Notes: generated by a model not told the origin, from the sequence alone. Shown: positions 16,474-26,803, counted from the stretch's first letter. The stretch: 64,000 nucleotides of DNA from Stenotrophomonas maltophilia (GCF_002138415.1 NZ_CP015612.1:970001-1034000); one strand, 5' to 3'. Program-made: numbers and translations.

Positions 16474-17623
16474 ATCGCCAGCCATTCGAGTCCGGCCCTT
16501 AGCCAGCATGCTTGACGGGAACGACCCTGTTGAGTTCGTTCACAGGCTCCTTGAGGCTGGATACGACAGGTTCTACGTCAAGGTCCCGAAGGGATTTCGG
16601 GTCAGCCTTCTCTCCATTGACCCCTTTCCTCCTGGGTACCAGCTTCTGTGGCCCCAGAAGTCAACCCAAGGTCCCGTGCGGGCTGATGGCAATCAGGCCC
16701 AGATACGGTATTTGCAGCTCGATACATCGCAGTTGCGTGACGTTCTCGAATATCCCCCCATCGCATTGCACCAATTCAGTGCGGGAGGTCTGGAATCCGC
16801 GTTGACGCACGATGGCATTCCCTCAATCGATTTCAAGTATCGAAAGGGTTTGCTGGGTTTCCTCTTGCCCACCGAGCGGGCCATCGCCGACAAGGTGCCA
16901 ACCGAGTTTGATGCCAGCTCGGGTGCTCCTGTGGTCGTGAAGACGTTGAATCGCATCAGAAGCCAGTATTCGTACATTCTTCACGGGGTCAGTTTCAAGG
17001 ATGTTTTCGTTGAGGCGCCCGCACTTAGTGACGCCTTGGAAAGCACGCCGACTGCTAAGGATGTGCTTGTGCCAGCCTGTGGAGATGCGCCGGATGACCC
17101 CTATGGGCTGAAAGATTCGTCGTCATTGGTATACGAGATCCTCCGCAAAGCCTATCGAAATCGAGGGAGGGCGCGCAGTGAGATCGATGCGCCATCGCTT
17201 GCGGCAGAATTTCGAGAGTTGAATGCCGGCTACAAGAAGAATCCCAAGCCTTTCAACGACGGTCGGCATGAGTTCGCGGCGACGCTCGCCAACCCCGGCT
17301 ACAACTATTCGTCCGAGGGCCTTGGGGAGATTGATCTTCCCGAAGAGGCCGTAGAGGTTCCGGCGGATACATTCCTCGATCAGGATTTCATCAATCACAA
17401 GCTCAGAAAACTCCTATATGCCGCCTGCCGTTGGAGTGGTGCTAAGGAACCAGGACTCGGCGGCGATCGGGAAAAATTGGTGGATCTCTTGGTTGGTCTT
17501 GGCTTCTTTGACCGGGAAGACAGTGATCAGGTGCAGTCGTTGGTTTACTTCATCACCGGTGAAAAGTACCGGCGCAACAAGCACAAGAGCGACTTTAGGC
17601 ACATCCGCAGCGATCGAGGGTGA
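16463..17623 (+). CDS. Integrase-linked protein of unknown function (copy 2)
   Basis: 386 residues from ATG 16463, overlapping integrase 2 by 11 nt exactly as copy 1 overlaps integrase 1. No domain recognised. The C-terminal part is nearly the same as copy 1 (DDPYGLKDSSSLVYEIL, NPKPFNDGRHEFAATLANP, LLYAACRWSGAKEP, FFDREDSDQVQ, then a basic tail KYRRNKHKSDFRHIRSDRG). The central 60-220 region differs. The basic tail could bind nucleic acid; that is a guess. The next gene, the giant helicase, starts 96 bp downstream on the same strand, so they may be one operon. Confidence 0.82.
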   Translation: MTPESPAIRVRPLASMLDGNDPVEFVHRLLEAGYDRFYVKVPKGFRVSLLSIDPFPPGYQLLWPQKSTQGPVRADGNQAQIRYLQLDTSQLRDVLEYPPIALHQFSAGGLESALTHDGIPSIDFKYRKGLLGFLLPTERAIADKVPTEFDASSGAPVVVKTLNRIRSQYSYILHGVSFKDVFVEAPALSDALESTPTAKDVLVPACGDAPDDPYGLKDSSSLVYEILRKAYRNRGRARSEIDAPSLAAEFRELNAGYKKNPKPFNDGRHEFAATLANPGYNYSSEGLGEIDLPEEAVEVPADTFLDQDFINHKLRKLLYAACRWSGAKEPGLGGDREKLVDLLVGLGFFDREDSDQVQSLVYFITGEKYRRNKHKSDFRHIRSDRG

Positions 17624-17719
17624 CGCCAAGCCGGGGATGGGTAACGCGCACACCCGGTCATTTTCCATTTCGCCAAGACTTTGGGAGACGCGTGTGTGCC
17701 AGCAAGGGGATGAACAATC

Positions 17720-20700
17720 ATGAGCACGCTGGCCGACCAGCTGAAGACATTGGGCTTACAGCCGACCGAGCGAGAGGTTGTGGACACTAGGAAGACCAAT
17801 TCCAAGACCGGTGGTCGGCCGCTAGGATCTGGTAAGAAGCCACAATCTGATGAGGGAATGCTCTTCTTGAAGCTGCCACGCTTCGGAACTGTGGCCAGGC
17901 TCGACGAAGAACGGGGCTTCGGCTTCATCTCTGGTGGCGCGCGCGAGGACGTGTTCTTCCACTTCAGGGGATATCCGGGCCGGCTACCTGACGGAAGAAA
18001 GCTTCCCCCTGTGGGATCGCAGGTGCTTTTCATTACGGGCAGCGACCCACGGCGTCCACACGAGCCCAAGAAGGGTGCAGTCTTGTGGGCGCCCGTCGAA
18101 ATCTCTTCAGCTTCGCTAGGGAATGCGCCCACGGATCAGACATCTGTGGACGCTTTGCGGCGCAAGCGCCTAGGTGAGTTGCCGCGGGATGCGCTGTGGG
18201 GCCTGTTTGAAACAGCGTGGTACGCGAAGCCGTGGGGTGGAAATGCGCCGGCACCCACCGACCTGGAAGACGAGGTACTGGGACAGGTCGTCTGCGAACG
18301 TCTGGCCGAGATGTCGCCGGCTGATCTGGAAGCACATCAGGTCAGTAGCCGGCTGGCGAAGTCGCACTACCAGTTTGCTGCCTGCCTGTCGCCAGGCAGC
18401 CCGGCTTGCGCGTTCACGCGGATGCTGGAAGTGTTCGAGCCAGCACAGCTGGCCGTGCTGGGGACACCAGACCCCTCGTGGATTCAACGCCAGAGGCTTT
18501 CTCCGGACGCCCGCTCCCGCCTCCTTGAATGGCACCTGCTCAGCCGGGCCTTGTCGAAACCGCGTGGCAACTGGGAGTCCTGTTTCCCAGGAGCCGAGGC
18601 ATCCGAGGTCGAGCTGGCAACGCGTTTCCTGGCCTACGACATCCCGCGGGATGCGTTCATCGATGCTTGGCTGGACAGGATCGTGCGTAACGGATTGCTG
18701 TCCGAAGTACAGGCTGAAGCGTGGGCGGACCGTAATCTCGATCTATCGGTTTCGCTGTTTCATCGACTTCCAGCCGCGCGCCAGGTTTCTCTGGTGTCAG
18801 GGTGGCGGAAGAATCCGGCAGGGCTGGACAAGCAACTCCAACAGGAACCATCACGTGCAAGGACGCTGCTTACCGCTGCGTCACTGGCGTTTGACCTGGA
18901 AACCGACGGTAAGCGCATCTGGGAAATCGGCTGCGCACGCAACGGACAGGCCAGCCTTCTTCACGATGAGCGTAGCGGGACCGACCTGGATGTGGCCATG
19001 GCCGACCTGGGGCAGCGAGTCCACGCTGCGCCATTGGTGGTAGGTCACAATGCCCTGGCATGGGACTGGCCGATTGTTGCCCGCTACATCGCGCCGACTT
19101 CGGTGCCATTGATCTGGGACACGTTGCTCATCGGGTACCTTCTGGAGCCGCAGGCGGCGTCGCACGCGCTCGGTGGGCGGCATCATGCGGACCGGGATGC
19201 ACTTGACACTTTGCAGCGGTTCAAGCGACAGCTAGAGGGCCTGCCTGAAGATATTGCACGCAGGGTGTTGATCGGCGAGTTCACCGATTCTGCCCGACTG
19301 CTGGATGCGGTCATTGAGGCCCAGCGGGGCGTCCGCGATTTTGCCCGAGAGTTCCCGGGCTTCATGACCGCGGAGGGAAGCTCGCCTGCGAAGCTGGTCG
19401 TCGTGCCCGAGAGCAGGCTCGGGGAGATCGACTGGGTTCCGGGCGCGTCGGTGGTCTCGGCGGACCCCAGCGAAGGGCTGGCGGCCGAGTGGCGGGAAGT
19501 TGACGTTGCCTTGCTTAAGAAGGCCCTGCCGGCAGACGCCGCGTCCGACCCGGCTGCTCGGGTCCTGGTGGCTGTTGGGGAGCAGGCTGCCGCGCAGGGC
19601 ATCGCGCTGCGGCGGAACATGATTCCGGTCTGGCTGCTTGAACGTGACGCCCGCCTGCGGTCGGCGGTCGACATGGCGTGCGTAGTGCCGAAGGCCGGTT
19701 CGGGCTGGCGTATCGCGTCGTTGCCCGCCAGCGTTGACTGGTGGGCCAGCAGGGATCCATCGTCCTGCGTGGTGACCGGGCTCAGCGATGATGTTCTCGT
19801 GCTCGATCGACGGAAGGTTGCGCAAAGCGATGTTGCGCAGATGCTGGGTGAAATGCCCGCAGCGCCATTCATGCGTATCGGTGAAACCGGATCTGCGTTG
19901 CGATGGTTGCTCGTCGACCGTGCCGCACACGTGCTCGACTCTCGAGGAGGTCTGGCTGCATTCACGACGCTCCCCGTCAGCGATGCGGCGATAGTTCGTG
20001 CCGAGGGCGCGCCGGTTCCGTCATGCCGTCCGAAGGTTGCAACGCGGCGCCATCACGTGTTGCATCCGCGGGCCGAGGACCAGGGCAGCTACTGGGCCGA
20101 GGTGCTTCGTACGTTCAAAGAAGTGGCGACGTTTGGAGCGGGAACCGTTCCGATTCTCCTGATTGCGAGTACCCAAAGCGAGGCGCTGCGTGATCTATTG
20201 ACAGTTGGGCTGGCGGAGATCGGGCTTGGTGAGGTGAAACCGGAACACCGCAGCCAACGTGAACACATGCTTCGCGCCTCGAGTGGTGGCCTCGCGCTGG
20301 TCGACGTGGTCGACCAGTGGCCCGTCTGGCAATCGCTTGCCCAGTCGGCAGGCGTGGTGCTGCAACCTGTGGTCGAGGCACTGCCGATCGAGGAGTGGCA
20401 TGCCTGTGCGGAGACGCGCATTGCCGCGCAGGCAGGTTGTGATTCTGGGCAAAAGACCGAGAAGGCGGGCGGCGCCACCGTCGTTAGTGGCGCTGCTGTA
20501 CTTGAGTCTGCGCCTGCCTTGTTGCGGGCCCGGTTGCATGGATGGATGGCCGATGTGGGGCTGTCAGCGTCGCAGCTCCCCACCATCCTTATTGATCCGC
20601 GCGTGGGCGACATGGCCAAGGGGCTGTCGAACTTGGCGGACTCGTTCCAGCTTGTGGAGACGCCATTCCTGGCTGAGCAGGCGCAACGGTTGGAGCTTGT

Positions 20701-23700
20701 GTTGTCGCCGTTCAAGCTGGTGCGAGAGGTGGCTCCTTCCGGCATCGAGGCTATGGAACGCTTCCTGGTGGCGAACTGGCAGCCTCGAAGCGGGGGCGGT
20801 GGGAATCGCGTCACCGGCTTCAAGCCGTCGCAGAAGATTGCGATGGAAGCCATCTGCGAACGCTCCGCTAATGTTCTCGTCTCGTTGCCGACGGGCGAGG
20901 GCAAGTCGGTGCTGTTTCAAGTTCCCGCGCTCTGCCGTGGCCTACGCAATAGACGGCTGACATTGGTCATCTCGCCGTTGAAGGCCTTGATGCGGGATCA
21001 GGTGGAGCGCCTGCGGGAGCAGGGTTTCTCCGAGTCAGTCGACTATCTGAGCGGTGATCGACCGCCGAGCGAGATCGCCGAAGTGATCCAGGGCGTACTC
21101 GATCATCGCATCGTGCTGCTGTATGTCGCGCCAGAGCGGACACGCAGCAGTGTTTTCCTCGATGTGCTTCACAAACGCATGCAAGCTGACAAAGGCTTGG
21201 AGCATGTAGTAGTGGATGAAACCCATTGCGTGAATCAGTGGGGATACGAGTTCAGGCCGGACTACTTTCATGCGCTGAATCTGTTGCTGCGCATGTGTCG
21301 TGCAATGGATTTGAGTGAGCCGACGCCTTTCCTGTTGCTGTCGGCAACGATCACCGCGTCCGACAGGGTCCGTTTGCAGGCCGTCATGTCCGGAGATTCC
21401 GGAGAGACGGGATCTCCACTGCCGCTCTTGGCAAGGCCGGACTCGTTCTCCAATCCATTGCGAACGCATATTGCCGTTGAGCCGCGTCGTGTGCGTGGCA
21501 TGCTCAACGACCGGCGGAACTTTGACAAGGCACTGGCGGAGCGTCTGCCTCACATCGAAGAAGCCGTATCGGCGGCACGGCGCAACCGGGCGTCGACGGG
21601 TCAACGTAGTGCCGTCATAGTTTTTGTATCCAGCCGATACCACGCGGAGGTCGTGGCGCAGCGGCTTGCCCGGGCCACCAGCGGTCAGGTCGACTACTAC
21701 CATGCGGGCTTGGATGCAGGCTCGCGGGAAGAGATCTACACGCGCTTTCTTGACGGTGACCTTGATGTCCTAGTGGCGACGAAGGCCTTCGGCATGGGCA
21801 TGGATATTCCGGACATCCATTGGGTCGTGCACCTTGCACCGCCGGGATACATCGAGGACTACCTGCAGGAGGTTGGCCGGATCGGGCGCGGGGAGCGGGA
21901 GCGTAAGAATGCGCAGCTCGAAAAGCTTTCCGCCACGCTGCTATTCTCGGATCAGGACTTCGAGTCGATCCGGGGTTTGCGGGCGCGCAGCGCCCTATCC
22001 CTTCCAATCATCAGGGATCTCCACGAAAAGGTGTGCGAGCACGCATACCAGGTGGATGGCCAGCAGCTCGCGATCGTTCCTGCCGAGGGCTACGGCACGC
22101 CACAGAACCCCGTGGGGCAAAGTCCGGCCGCCAGACGCGCGGCCGCGACGCGAGTCAGAATGGGGCTGTACTGGCTCGAACGGGCCGAACGCGTCCGCCT
22201 GTGCGGTTCCGTCCCGGATCTGATTGAGGTGACTGCCTACCCGTCCTCGCTTGAGCGGATATCCCAGGAGGATGGTTTGGCTGCTGAAGTAGCCGGTTTG
22301 ATTCTTAAAATTGGTTCGGTGGACACTTCGCTTGCAGGTGCATCCCTTGGAGGCGGCTCCGTTTTTGGCGCTTCTCCAACCCCGGCAGGACTTCTCGGCG
22401 GCACGATCGACGTGCTCGGACGGCTGTTTTCCAGCTTGTCCGACACGGTGGGCATGCTATTCGATGGCTCGGCAAGAACTCCGGCGCGGTCGCTTCCAAG
22501 CCCACGTCCCGCACACGCCGGGTTGTCGAGCGGTGAGGCCGCCACGGCAAAGACGGTGATTCTCAATCTCTCCCAGATCAAGCTGCGCAGCAGTGCGATC
22601 AAGTCGATGGGAGATGTGCTGGCAGTCCTAGGCGACCTCGAAAAGCGTGGGGCTGTATCGCTGAATCGCGAGATTGACGTTGTTCCGCGCAAGCTTGCAT
22701 CTGAGCCATCCACCAAGATCAGCGAGCTCTTCCAGTACGTCGATGGCGGAGTAGCCGAACTCATACGCCGGCTCGCGAAGAACGGACGAATCGAGTTCAA
22801 TCCGTTTGAGATGGTCGAGGACGTAGAGGGGCCGCGGGTCGGCGATGACAAGCGCCGGATGTATGAAAGATTGTTCATTAACGGCTTCAGAAGCCTTGCG
22901 CGTGCATCCGGAGTCAAGCTTCGCCAACTGGTTCGGGCCGACGATAAAGTCATCTGGGAGGCAGTGCTTCCGCGGGCGTCATGGTCCAAAGCAGATTCCA
23001 GACGGCAACGTTACCTGCAGGGGGCGAAGTCCCTGTTCGCGGTCGTCGTCAACCAGAGATCGATCCCGATTTCGAAGATTGTGGATCAGCTACGTGCCGG
23101 AAGCCATGACGGCCGTTTCCGCGAATCTGACTTGAACAAGGTGACGGGGCTTCTGTCGGCAATGAGCCTTGTCAGCATTTCGCCGGAGTTGGTTCCGCTG
23201 TCACATGTCGTAGCGGTGTCCGATGCCAATGGCAGGCTTGAGGATCAGTCGGATATCTGGGACGAGCTCAGGCAGGTCAATGAACTTGCAGAGGCACGAA
23301 ATCTGGCAATGGAGGTGTTCGCAAACGTGAACACCGATGCCCATCCGGCCTTCATAGAAGGGTATTTCGATACCGCGGATGGGCCTGCGATCAGGCACTT
23401 CCTTGATTCGCAACTCGGTGAAATAGTCAGCGAGGATCCGGACGGTCCCTCCACCTTGCTCTTAGAGATGCAGGAAAAACTCCGAGCCACGAAAGCGGTT
23501 GAGTTCTTCGAGAGATTCAGGGTCTCGGAGGAATCGGCGCAATGGGAGGTGGTCAAGGCACCGTTCGACCAGCACATCATGGTCAACGCGGGTCCAGGGG
23601 CTGGCAAGACCTTTGTCCTTGTAGGAAGAATCGCGCACTTGATCCGGGAGCAGAACATCGATCCCTCGCAAATCATCGTGCTTGCGTTCAACCGCGCAGT

Positions 23701-25411
23701 CGTCTTTGAGATCAGGCGACGGATTCGCGAGCTATTCAAGTCGCTGGGCTATGCAGCCTACGCAGGGCGCCTGCGTGTCTCGACCTTCCACTCCTTGGCC
23801 ATGCGGACCCTGGCGCGGGAGGGGGTTGAGATTACTAGAAACAATATGCAAACCCTGCTGTCAGATTTTGCCAGTCGGCTGTCGAAAGATCCTTTGTTCG
23901 CCCAGAGGGTAGCCGGCGGCGCACGTTGTGTCCTTGTGGATGAATTCCAGGACGTGACGGATGACGTGTATCAGGTCATCAAAAACCTCCACGCCGGCAG
24001 CGGGTCCCGGGCAGGGGTCATGGTGATTGGTGATGACGACCAGGACATCCTGCGCTGGCAGCGGAAGAATGATGGTAGTGCTCATCAGTTTTCCGAGAAG
24101 TATTTTGATAAGTTTGCGAGTGATTTCGGGAGAGGCAGTTTCCAGGAGTTTCTGCTGGGCGTGAATTTCCGATCTGGCGAGAGCATCGTCGAGCGCAGCC
24201 AGCTGATGATCTCAGGGTTCTTCGAGCGCACGAGCCGCTCCCGGCGCCTGAAGACATCCCGGTTGAGACCACGCATGGGAGCGCCGGAAGGGGCGTGCCA
24301 GGCCATCGAGTGGAGCGGCCGAACGTGGGGCGAGGCGGTAGAAAGCACCGCATCGTTGCTGACGGAGCTGGCCGGCCGCGAATGCGAGTCGACTGCCGTG
24401 CTCTGTCGTTCGAATGCTGAGGTCGCTGAAGCGCACAGGCTGTTGAGCCAGGGGCAGCCGAGACTGAGGGTGCAAGGGGGCGCCAATCTGCGCGTAGCCG
24501 ATCTACGGCACGTGGCGATCTGGTTGGACCATCTTCGGGAGGCGGCTGCCAAAGGCGACGCCGCACTTTCAGAGGATTTGCGGCGAGAGATCTTCAACCG
24601 GACGGTGCAAGCTGGAGGTGTTCCGGAATACTCCAGGCCGGCTACGTCCGACGTCACGCTGGACGATCTGTGGGAGCTGTGCTGCCGCGAGCGTTCATTC
24701 CCCCATCTTTCCTCGCTCGTTCAGTTTGTCGATGAATTGAGAACCGATGAACTCGTGCGGTTGCTGGGGACGGTAGATGAAGCGTCAACGGCAGTAGTTT
24801 CGACACTGCACAAGGTGAAGGGGCTTGAGTTCGACAACGTAGTAATTCTGCCGTCGATGATTCAGTTCGGCGTTGCAGGGTGGGATCGACTGGGACCGGA
24901 TCTCCAAGGCGATGCCGCGGAAGAGGCGCGGCTGCTGTATGTGGGAATGACCCGGGCCAAGAGGAATCTGACGTACTACCGCGGTGATCGCGAGCGGAGC
25001 TGGGGAAGGAAGGATCCTGTGCCGTATGACGGCCTGCGCACAGACGGCCAGGTGTTGATCGGTTCAATGGAGGATGTCTCGCTCGGTTGGGCCATGCAAC
25101 GCAACGCATTCAACCCAACTCCGGATGAGTGTCAGCGCTATATCGAGACTGAAGTCGCGATAGGTGATCCAATCGTGCTTGGCGGGCGGGGGGGCGGTGC
25201 GTTCAAGTCCTTCATGCATCGAGGGAGTTCAGGACAATTGACACAGGTCGGCTTTCTTGCGAAGCAACATGTAGTCGGCGGACCGAATGCTTCGCTGAAA
25301 GTCAGCGCGGTCCTGCGGTTCCGGCCGGACTCAATCGACGAGACGCTGGCAGACTGTGTTCGTGATCGTGGCTGGGGGTACGTTGTGCTTGTTTCGGGGC
25401 GCCTCCGCTGA
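17720..25411 (+). CDS. Giant fusion: cold-shock domain, DEDDh exonuclease, RecQ helicase, UvrD helicase
   Basis: 2563 residues in one open frame. Residues about 54-120 form a cold-shock domain (FGTVARLDEERGFGFISG, EDVFFHF). Residues 388-500 form a DnaQ-like exonuclease with D392/E394 in FDLETDG, HNALAWDWP at 443 and HHADRD at 488. Residues about 1030-1500 form a RecQ helicase: Walker A LPTGEGKS at 1056-1063, box II DETH at 1166 in VVDETHCVNQWGYEFRPDY, motif VI QEVGRIGRGERER near 1383. Residues about 1945-2430 form a UvrD/Rep helicase: GPGAGKT near 1960, VDEFQD at 2073, GDDDQDIL, NFRSG, HKVKGLEFDNV near 2362, LLYVGMTRAKR near 2405. RBS AAGGGG precedes the ATG. Each part acts on DNA; joined, they suggest an unwinding-and-degrading machine for foreign or damaged DNA. 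The combined function is inference. Confidence 0.92.
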   Translation: MSTLADQLKTLGLQPTEREVVDTRKTNSKTGGRPLGSGKKPQSDEGMLFLKLPRFGTVARLDEERGFGFISGGAREDVFFHFRGYPGRLPDGRKLPPVGSQVLFITGSDPRRPHEPKKGAVLWAPVEISSASLGNAPTDQTSVDALRRKRLGELPRDALWGLFETAWYAKPWGGNAPAPTDLEDEVLGQVVCERLAEMSPADLEAHQVSSRLAKSHYQFAACLSPGSPACAFTRMLEVFEPAQLAVLGTPDPSWIQRQRLSPDARSRLLEWHLLSRALSKPRGNWESCFPGAEASEVELATRFLAYDIPRDAFIDAWLDRIVRNGLLSEVQAEAWADRNLDLSVSLFHRLPAARQVSLVSGWRKNPAGLDKQLQQEPSRARTLLTAASLAFDLETDGKRIWEIGCARNGQASLLHDERSGTDLDVAMADLGQRVHAAPLVVGHNALAWDWPIVARYIAPTSVPLIWDTLLIGYLLEPQAASHALGGRHHADRDALDTLQRFKRQLEGLPEDIARRVLIGEFTDSARLLDAVIEAQRGVRDFAREFPGFMTAEGSSPAKLVVVPESRLGEIDWVPGASVVSADPSEGLAAEWREVDVALLKKALPADAASDPAARVLVAVGEQAAAQGIALRRNMIPVWLLERDARLRSAVDMACVVPKAGSGWRIASLPASVDWWASRDPSSCVVTGLSDDVLVLDRRKVAQSDVAQMLGEMPAAPFMRIGETGSALRWLLVDRAAHVLDSRGGLAAFTTLPVSDAAIVRAEGAPVPSCRPKVATRRHHVLHPRAEDQGSYWAEVLRTFKEVATFGAGTVPILLIASTQSEALRDLLTVGLAEIGLGEVKPEHRSQREHMLRASSGGLALVDVVDQWPVWQSLAQSAGVVLQPVVEALPIEEWHACAETRIAAQAGCDSGQKTEKAGGATVVSGAAVLESAPALLRARLHGWMADVGLSASQLPTILIDPRVGDMAKGLSNLADSFQLVETPFLAEQAQRLELVLSPFKLVREVAPSGIEAMERFLVANWQPRSGGGGNRVTGFKPSQKIAMEAICERSANVLVSLPTGEGKSVLFQVPALCRGLRNRRLTLVISPLKALMRDQVERLREQGFSESVDYLSGDRPPSEIAEVIQGVLDHRIVLLYVAPERTRSSVFLDVLHKRMQADKGLEHVVVDETHCVNQWGYEFRPDYFHALNLLLRMCRAMDLSEPTPFLLLSATITASDRVRLQAVMSGDSGETGSPLPLLARPDSFSNPLRTHIAVEPRRVRGMLNDRRNFDKALAERLPHIEEAVSAARRNRASTGQRSAVIVFVSSRYHAEVVAQRLARATSGQVDYYHAGLDAGSREEIYTRFLDGDLDVLVATKAFGMGMDIPDIHWVVHLAPPGYIEDYLQEVGRIGRGERERKNAQLEKLSATLLFSDQDFESIRGLRARSALSLPIIRDLHEKVCEHAYQVDGQQLAIVPAEGYGTPQNPVGQSPAARRAAATRVRMGLYWLERAERVRLCGSVPDLIEVTAYPSSLERISQEDGLAAEVAGLILKIGSVDTSLAGASLGGGSVFGASPTPAGLLGGTIDVLGRLFSSLSDTVGMLFDGSARTPARSLPSPRPAHAGLSSGEAATAKTVILNLSQIKLRSSAIKSMGDVLAVLGDLEKRGAVSLNREIDVVPRKLASEPSTKISELFQYVDGGVAELIRRLAKNGRIEFNPFEMVEDVEGPRVGDDKRRMYERLFINGFRSLARASGVKLRQLVRADDKVIWEAVLPRASWSKADSRRQRYLQGAKSLFAVVVNQRSIPISKIVDQLRAGSHDGRFRESDLNKVTGLLSAMSLVSISPELVPLSHVVAVSDANGRLEDQSDIWDELRQVNELAEARNLAMEVFANVNTDAHPAFIEGYFDTADGPAIRHFLDSQLGEIVSEDPDGPSTLLLEMQEKLRATKAVEFFERFRVSEESAQWEVVKAPFDQHIMVNAGPGAGKTFVLVGRIAHLIREQNIDPSQIIVLAFNRAVVFEIRRRIRELFKSLGYAAYAGRLRVSTFHSLAMRTLAREGVEITRNNMQTLLSDFASRLSKDPLFAQRVAGGARCVLVDEFQDVTDDVYQVIKNLHAGSGSRAGVMVIGDDDQDILRWQRKNDGSAHQFSEKYFDKFASDFGRGSFQEFLLGVNFRSGESIVERSQLMISGFFERTSRSRRLKTSRLRPRMGAPEGACQAIEWSGRTWGEAVESTASLLTELAGRECESTAVLCRSNAEVAEAHRLLSQGQPRLRVQGGANLRVADLRHVAIWLDHLREAAAKGDAALSEDLRREIFNRTVQAGGVPEYSRPATSDVTLDDLWELCCRERSFPHLSSLVQFVDELRTDELVRLLGTVDEASTAVVSTLHKVKGLEFDNVVILPSMIQFGVAGWDRLGPDLQGDAAEEARLLYVGMTRAKRNLTYYRGDRERSWGRKDPVPYDGLRTDGQVLIGSMEDVSLGWAMQRNAFNPTPDECQRYIETEVAIGDPIVLGGRGGGAFKSFMHRGSSGQLTQVGFLAKQHVVGGPNASLKVSAVLRFRPDSIDETLADCVRDRGWGYVVLVSGRLR

Positions 25412-25475
25412 GGTTCGCTAGATTCCTAGCAGCGTAACCACGGCTCCTGCGTGCTCCCCGGGGCGTGTCAAGAGA

Positions 25476-25497
25476 AAGGGCCGGCAAGCCGGCCCTT
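25476..25497. terminator. Bidirectional terminator
   Basis: AAGGGCCGGC / AA / GCCGGCCCTT between the convergent giant helicase and Gp2-like genes; A-rich on the left (AGAGAAA), so it would also serve the minus strand. Confidence 0.75.
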
Positions 25498-25519
25498 CGT
25501 CTGGAAGCAAGATTTGAGG

Positions 25520-26803
25520 TCACTTTTTCAGCAACTCTCGATCAATGGCTGATGTGTCCAGGCCGCTGCTCCTGGGCGCGCCACGGCCGCTGTGACCCTT
25601 CGGCATGATTCCCTTGCGCAGGTTGCGGATCCCCTTCTTGCTCGCGGTGTCGGCGTCCTCGTCGCCTGCCAGGGACTTCGGCGGGCTGGGTTTGAGCTGC
25701 GTGGTTTCCTTGCACAGGTACTCGATCGCCAGGCGCAAGCCGCGCAGCTTGTCAGTGTCCGTCGGATGGATCAGACCCAGGCAGTTGAAACGGTACTGGT
25801 CCGTCCGGGTGTAGCAGTTGAAATAGCTCGCCTTGGCCTTCTTGCCCGTCTCGCCGACATCCACCCCATCCTCGTACTCTCCATGGCCGCAGCGGCGGAC
25901 CCAGTCCTCTCCGACCATGCGGGTCAGATTGGCCGCATCACGGTGCTTGTGCCCGTCCAGGACAATGAGGACGTGAAAGTGGATGCCACGATCGATCCCG
26001 TCCTCGCGCTTGCTGATGTAACCGAGGACGTCGGGAACGATTCGATTTTCGCGCAGAGCACGCAGGAACCTCGCGTAGTGGCCATCCGCTTCGCGAGTGT
26101 AGCCCCAGCCCTTGAACGCCGGGCGGAAGTAGAGATCAACCCGTAGGATCAGCAGCTGCGAACGACGCTGGAACTGGGCTGCCAGATACTCGCAGCAGCT
26201 GGCGATGTTCTTCTCTTCGTTGCGCTTGTAATTGTCGACTTCGTCCTTGTAGGCCTGGCTCCGACATGATGCGCGGATGGAAGCAGCCGCGTTCTCGAGA
26301 ATCTCACGCGTTCGTGGATCAATCAGTACCGGATCGCCGTTACGGGTGTGAGCCCAGAGCTCAGGCGAACACTGGTCGACGACCTTCAGCATAACGGTCA
26401 GGGGAGGATTAAAGCGGTGGTGCTTGTAGTACTCCGCACTGTCTTGGTTGTAGCCCTTGCATACATTGAAGAATGCCTTGCCGATCTTGGTCAGCTGATA
26501 CCACGGCTGCCCCCTTCGATCGTGCGTCACTTCAATCGGCTGATCATCGCTCCGGGCGATGGCATCGACGAGTTTCTCTGCTCGGAGCAGCCAGTAGATG
26601 AAGTTGTGCTCCTGCCCAACATAGGTGTGCCCGTAGCGTTGACTGGTCTTACGTACGAAGAGGTGGTGTTCCCGCTCTGCCGAGGGCACCAGGGTAGCCT
26701 TAGACTCGGGGGCGATGGAAAGGTTGGGCACCTGCTCCTTGAGCAGGTCACAGTCGAAGGCGATTGCCGGGGTGTACGAGGTGGTCTGACTGATCTCATT
26801 CAT
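25520..26803 (-). CDS. Inovirus-Gp2-like (YagK/YfjI, DUF3296-type) replication protein
   Basis: 427 residues. The central part carries YFRPAFKGWGY, YISKREDGIDRGIHFHVLIVLDG and, further on, SYFNCYTR, typical of inovirus-type Gp2 / YagK family proteins. The IHFHVL element is an HUH-type metal-binding pair, and a Tyr-containing helix follows, as in rolling-circle replication initiators. The expected role is to nick and start replication of the circular form of the element. It lies downstream of an AlpA gene on the same strand, separated by a terminator-like hairpin (26903-26931). The N-terminal 150 residues are less conserved. No attached helicase domain is present. Confidence 0.82.
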   Translation of the reverse strand: MNEISQTTSYTPAIAFDCDLLKEQVPNLSIAPESKATLVPSAEREHHLFVRKTSQRYGHTYVGQEHNFIYWLLRAEKLVDAIARSDDQPIEVTHDRRGQPWYQLTKIGKAFFNVCKGYNQDSAEYYKHHRFNPPLTVMLKVVDQCSPELWAHTRNGDPVLIDPRTREILENAAASIRASCRSQAYKDEVDNYKRNEEKNIASCCEYLAAQFQRRSQLLILRVDLYFRPAFKGWGYTREADGHYARFLRALRENRIVPDVLGYISKREDGIDRGIHFHVLIVLDGHKHRDAANLTRMVGEDWVRRCGHGEYEDGVDVGETGKKAKASYFNCYTRTDQYRFNCLGLIHPTDTDKLRGLRLAIEYLCKETTQLKPSPPKSLAGDEDADTASKKGIRNLRKGIMPKGHSGRGAPRSSGLDTSAIDRELLKK

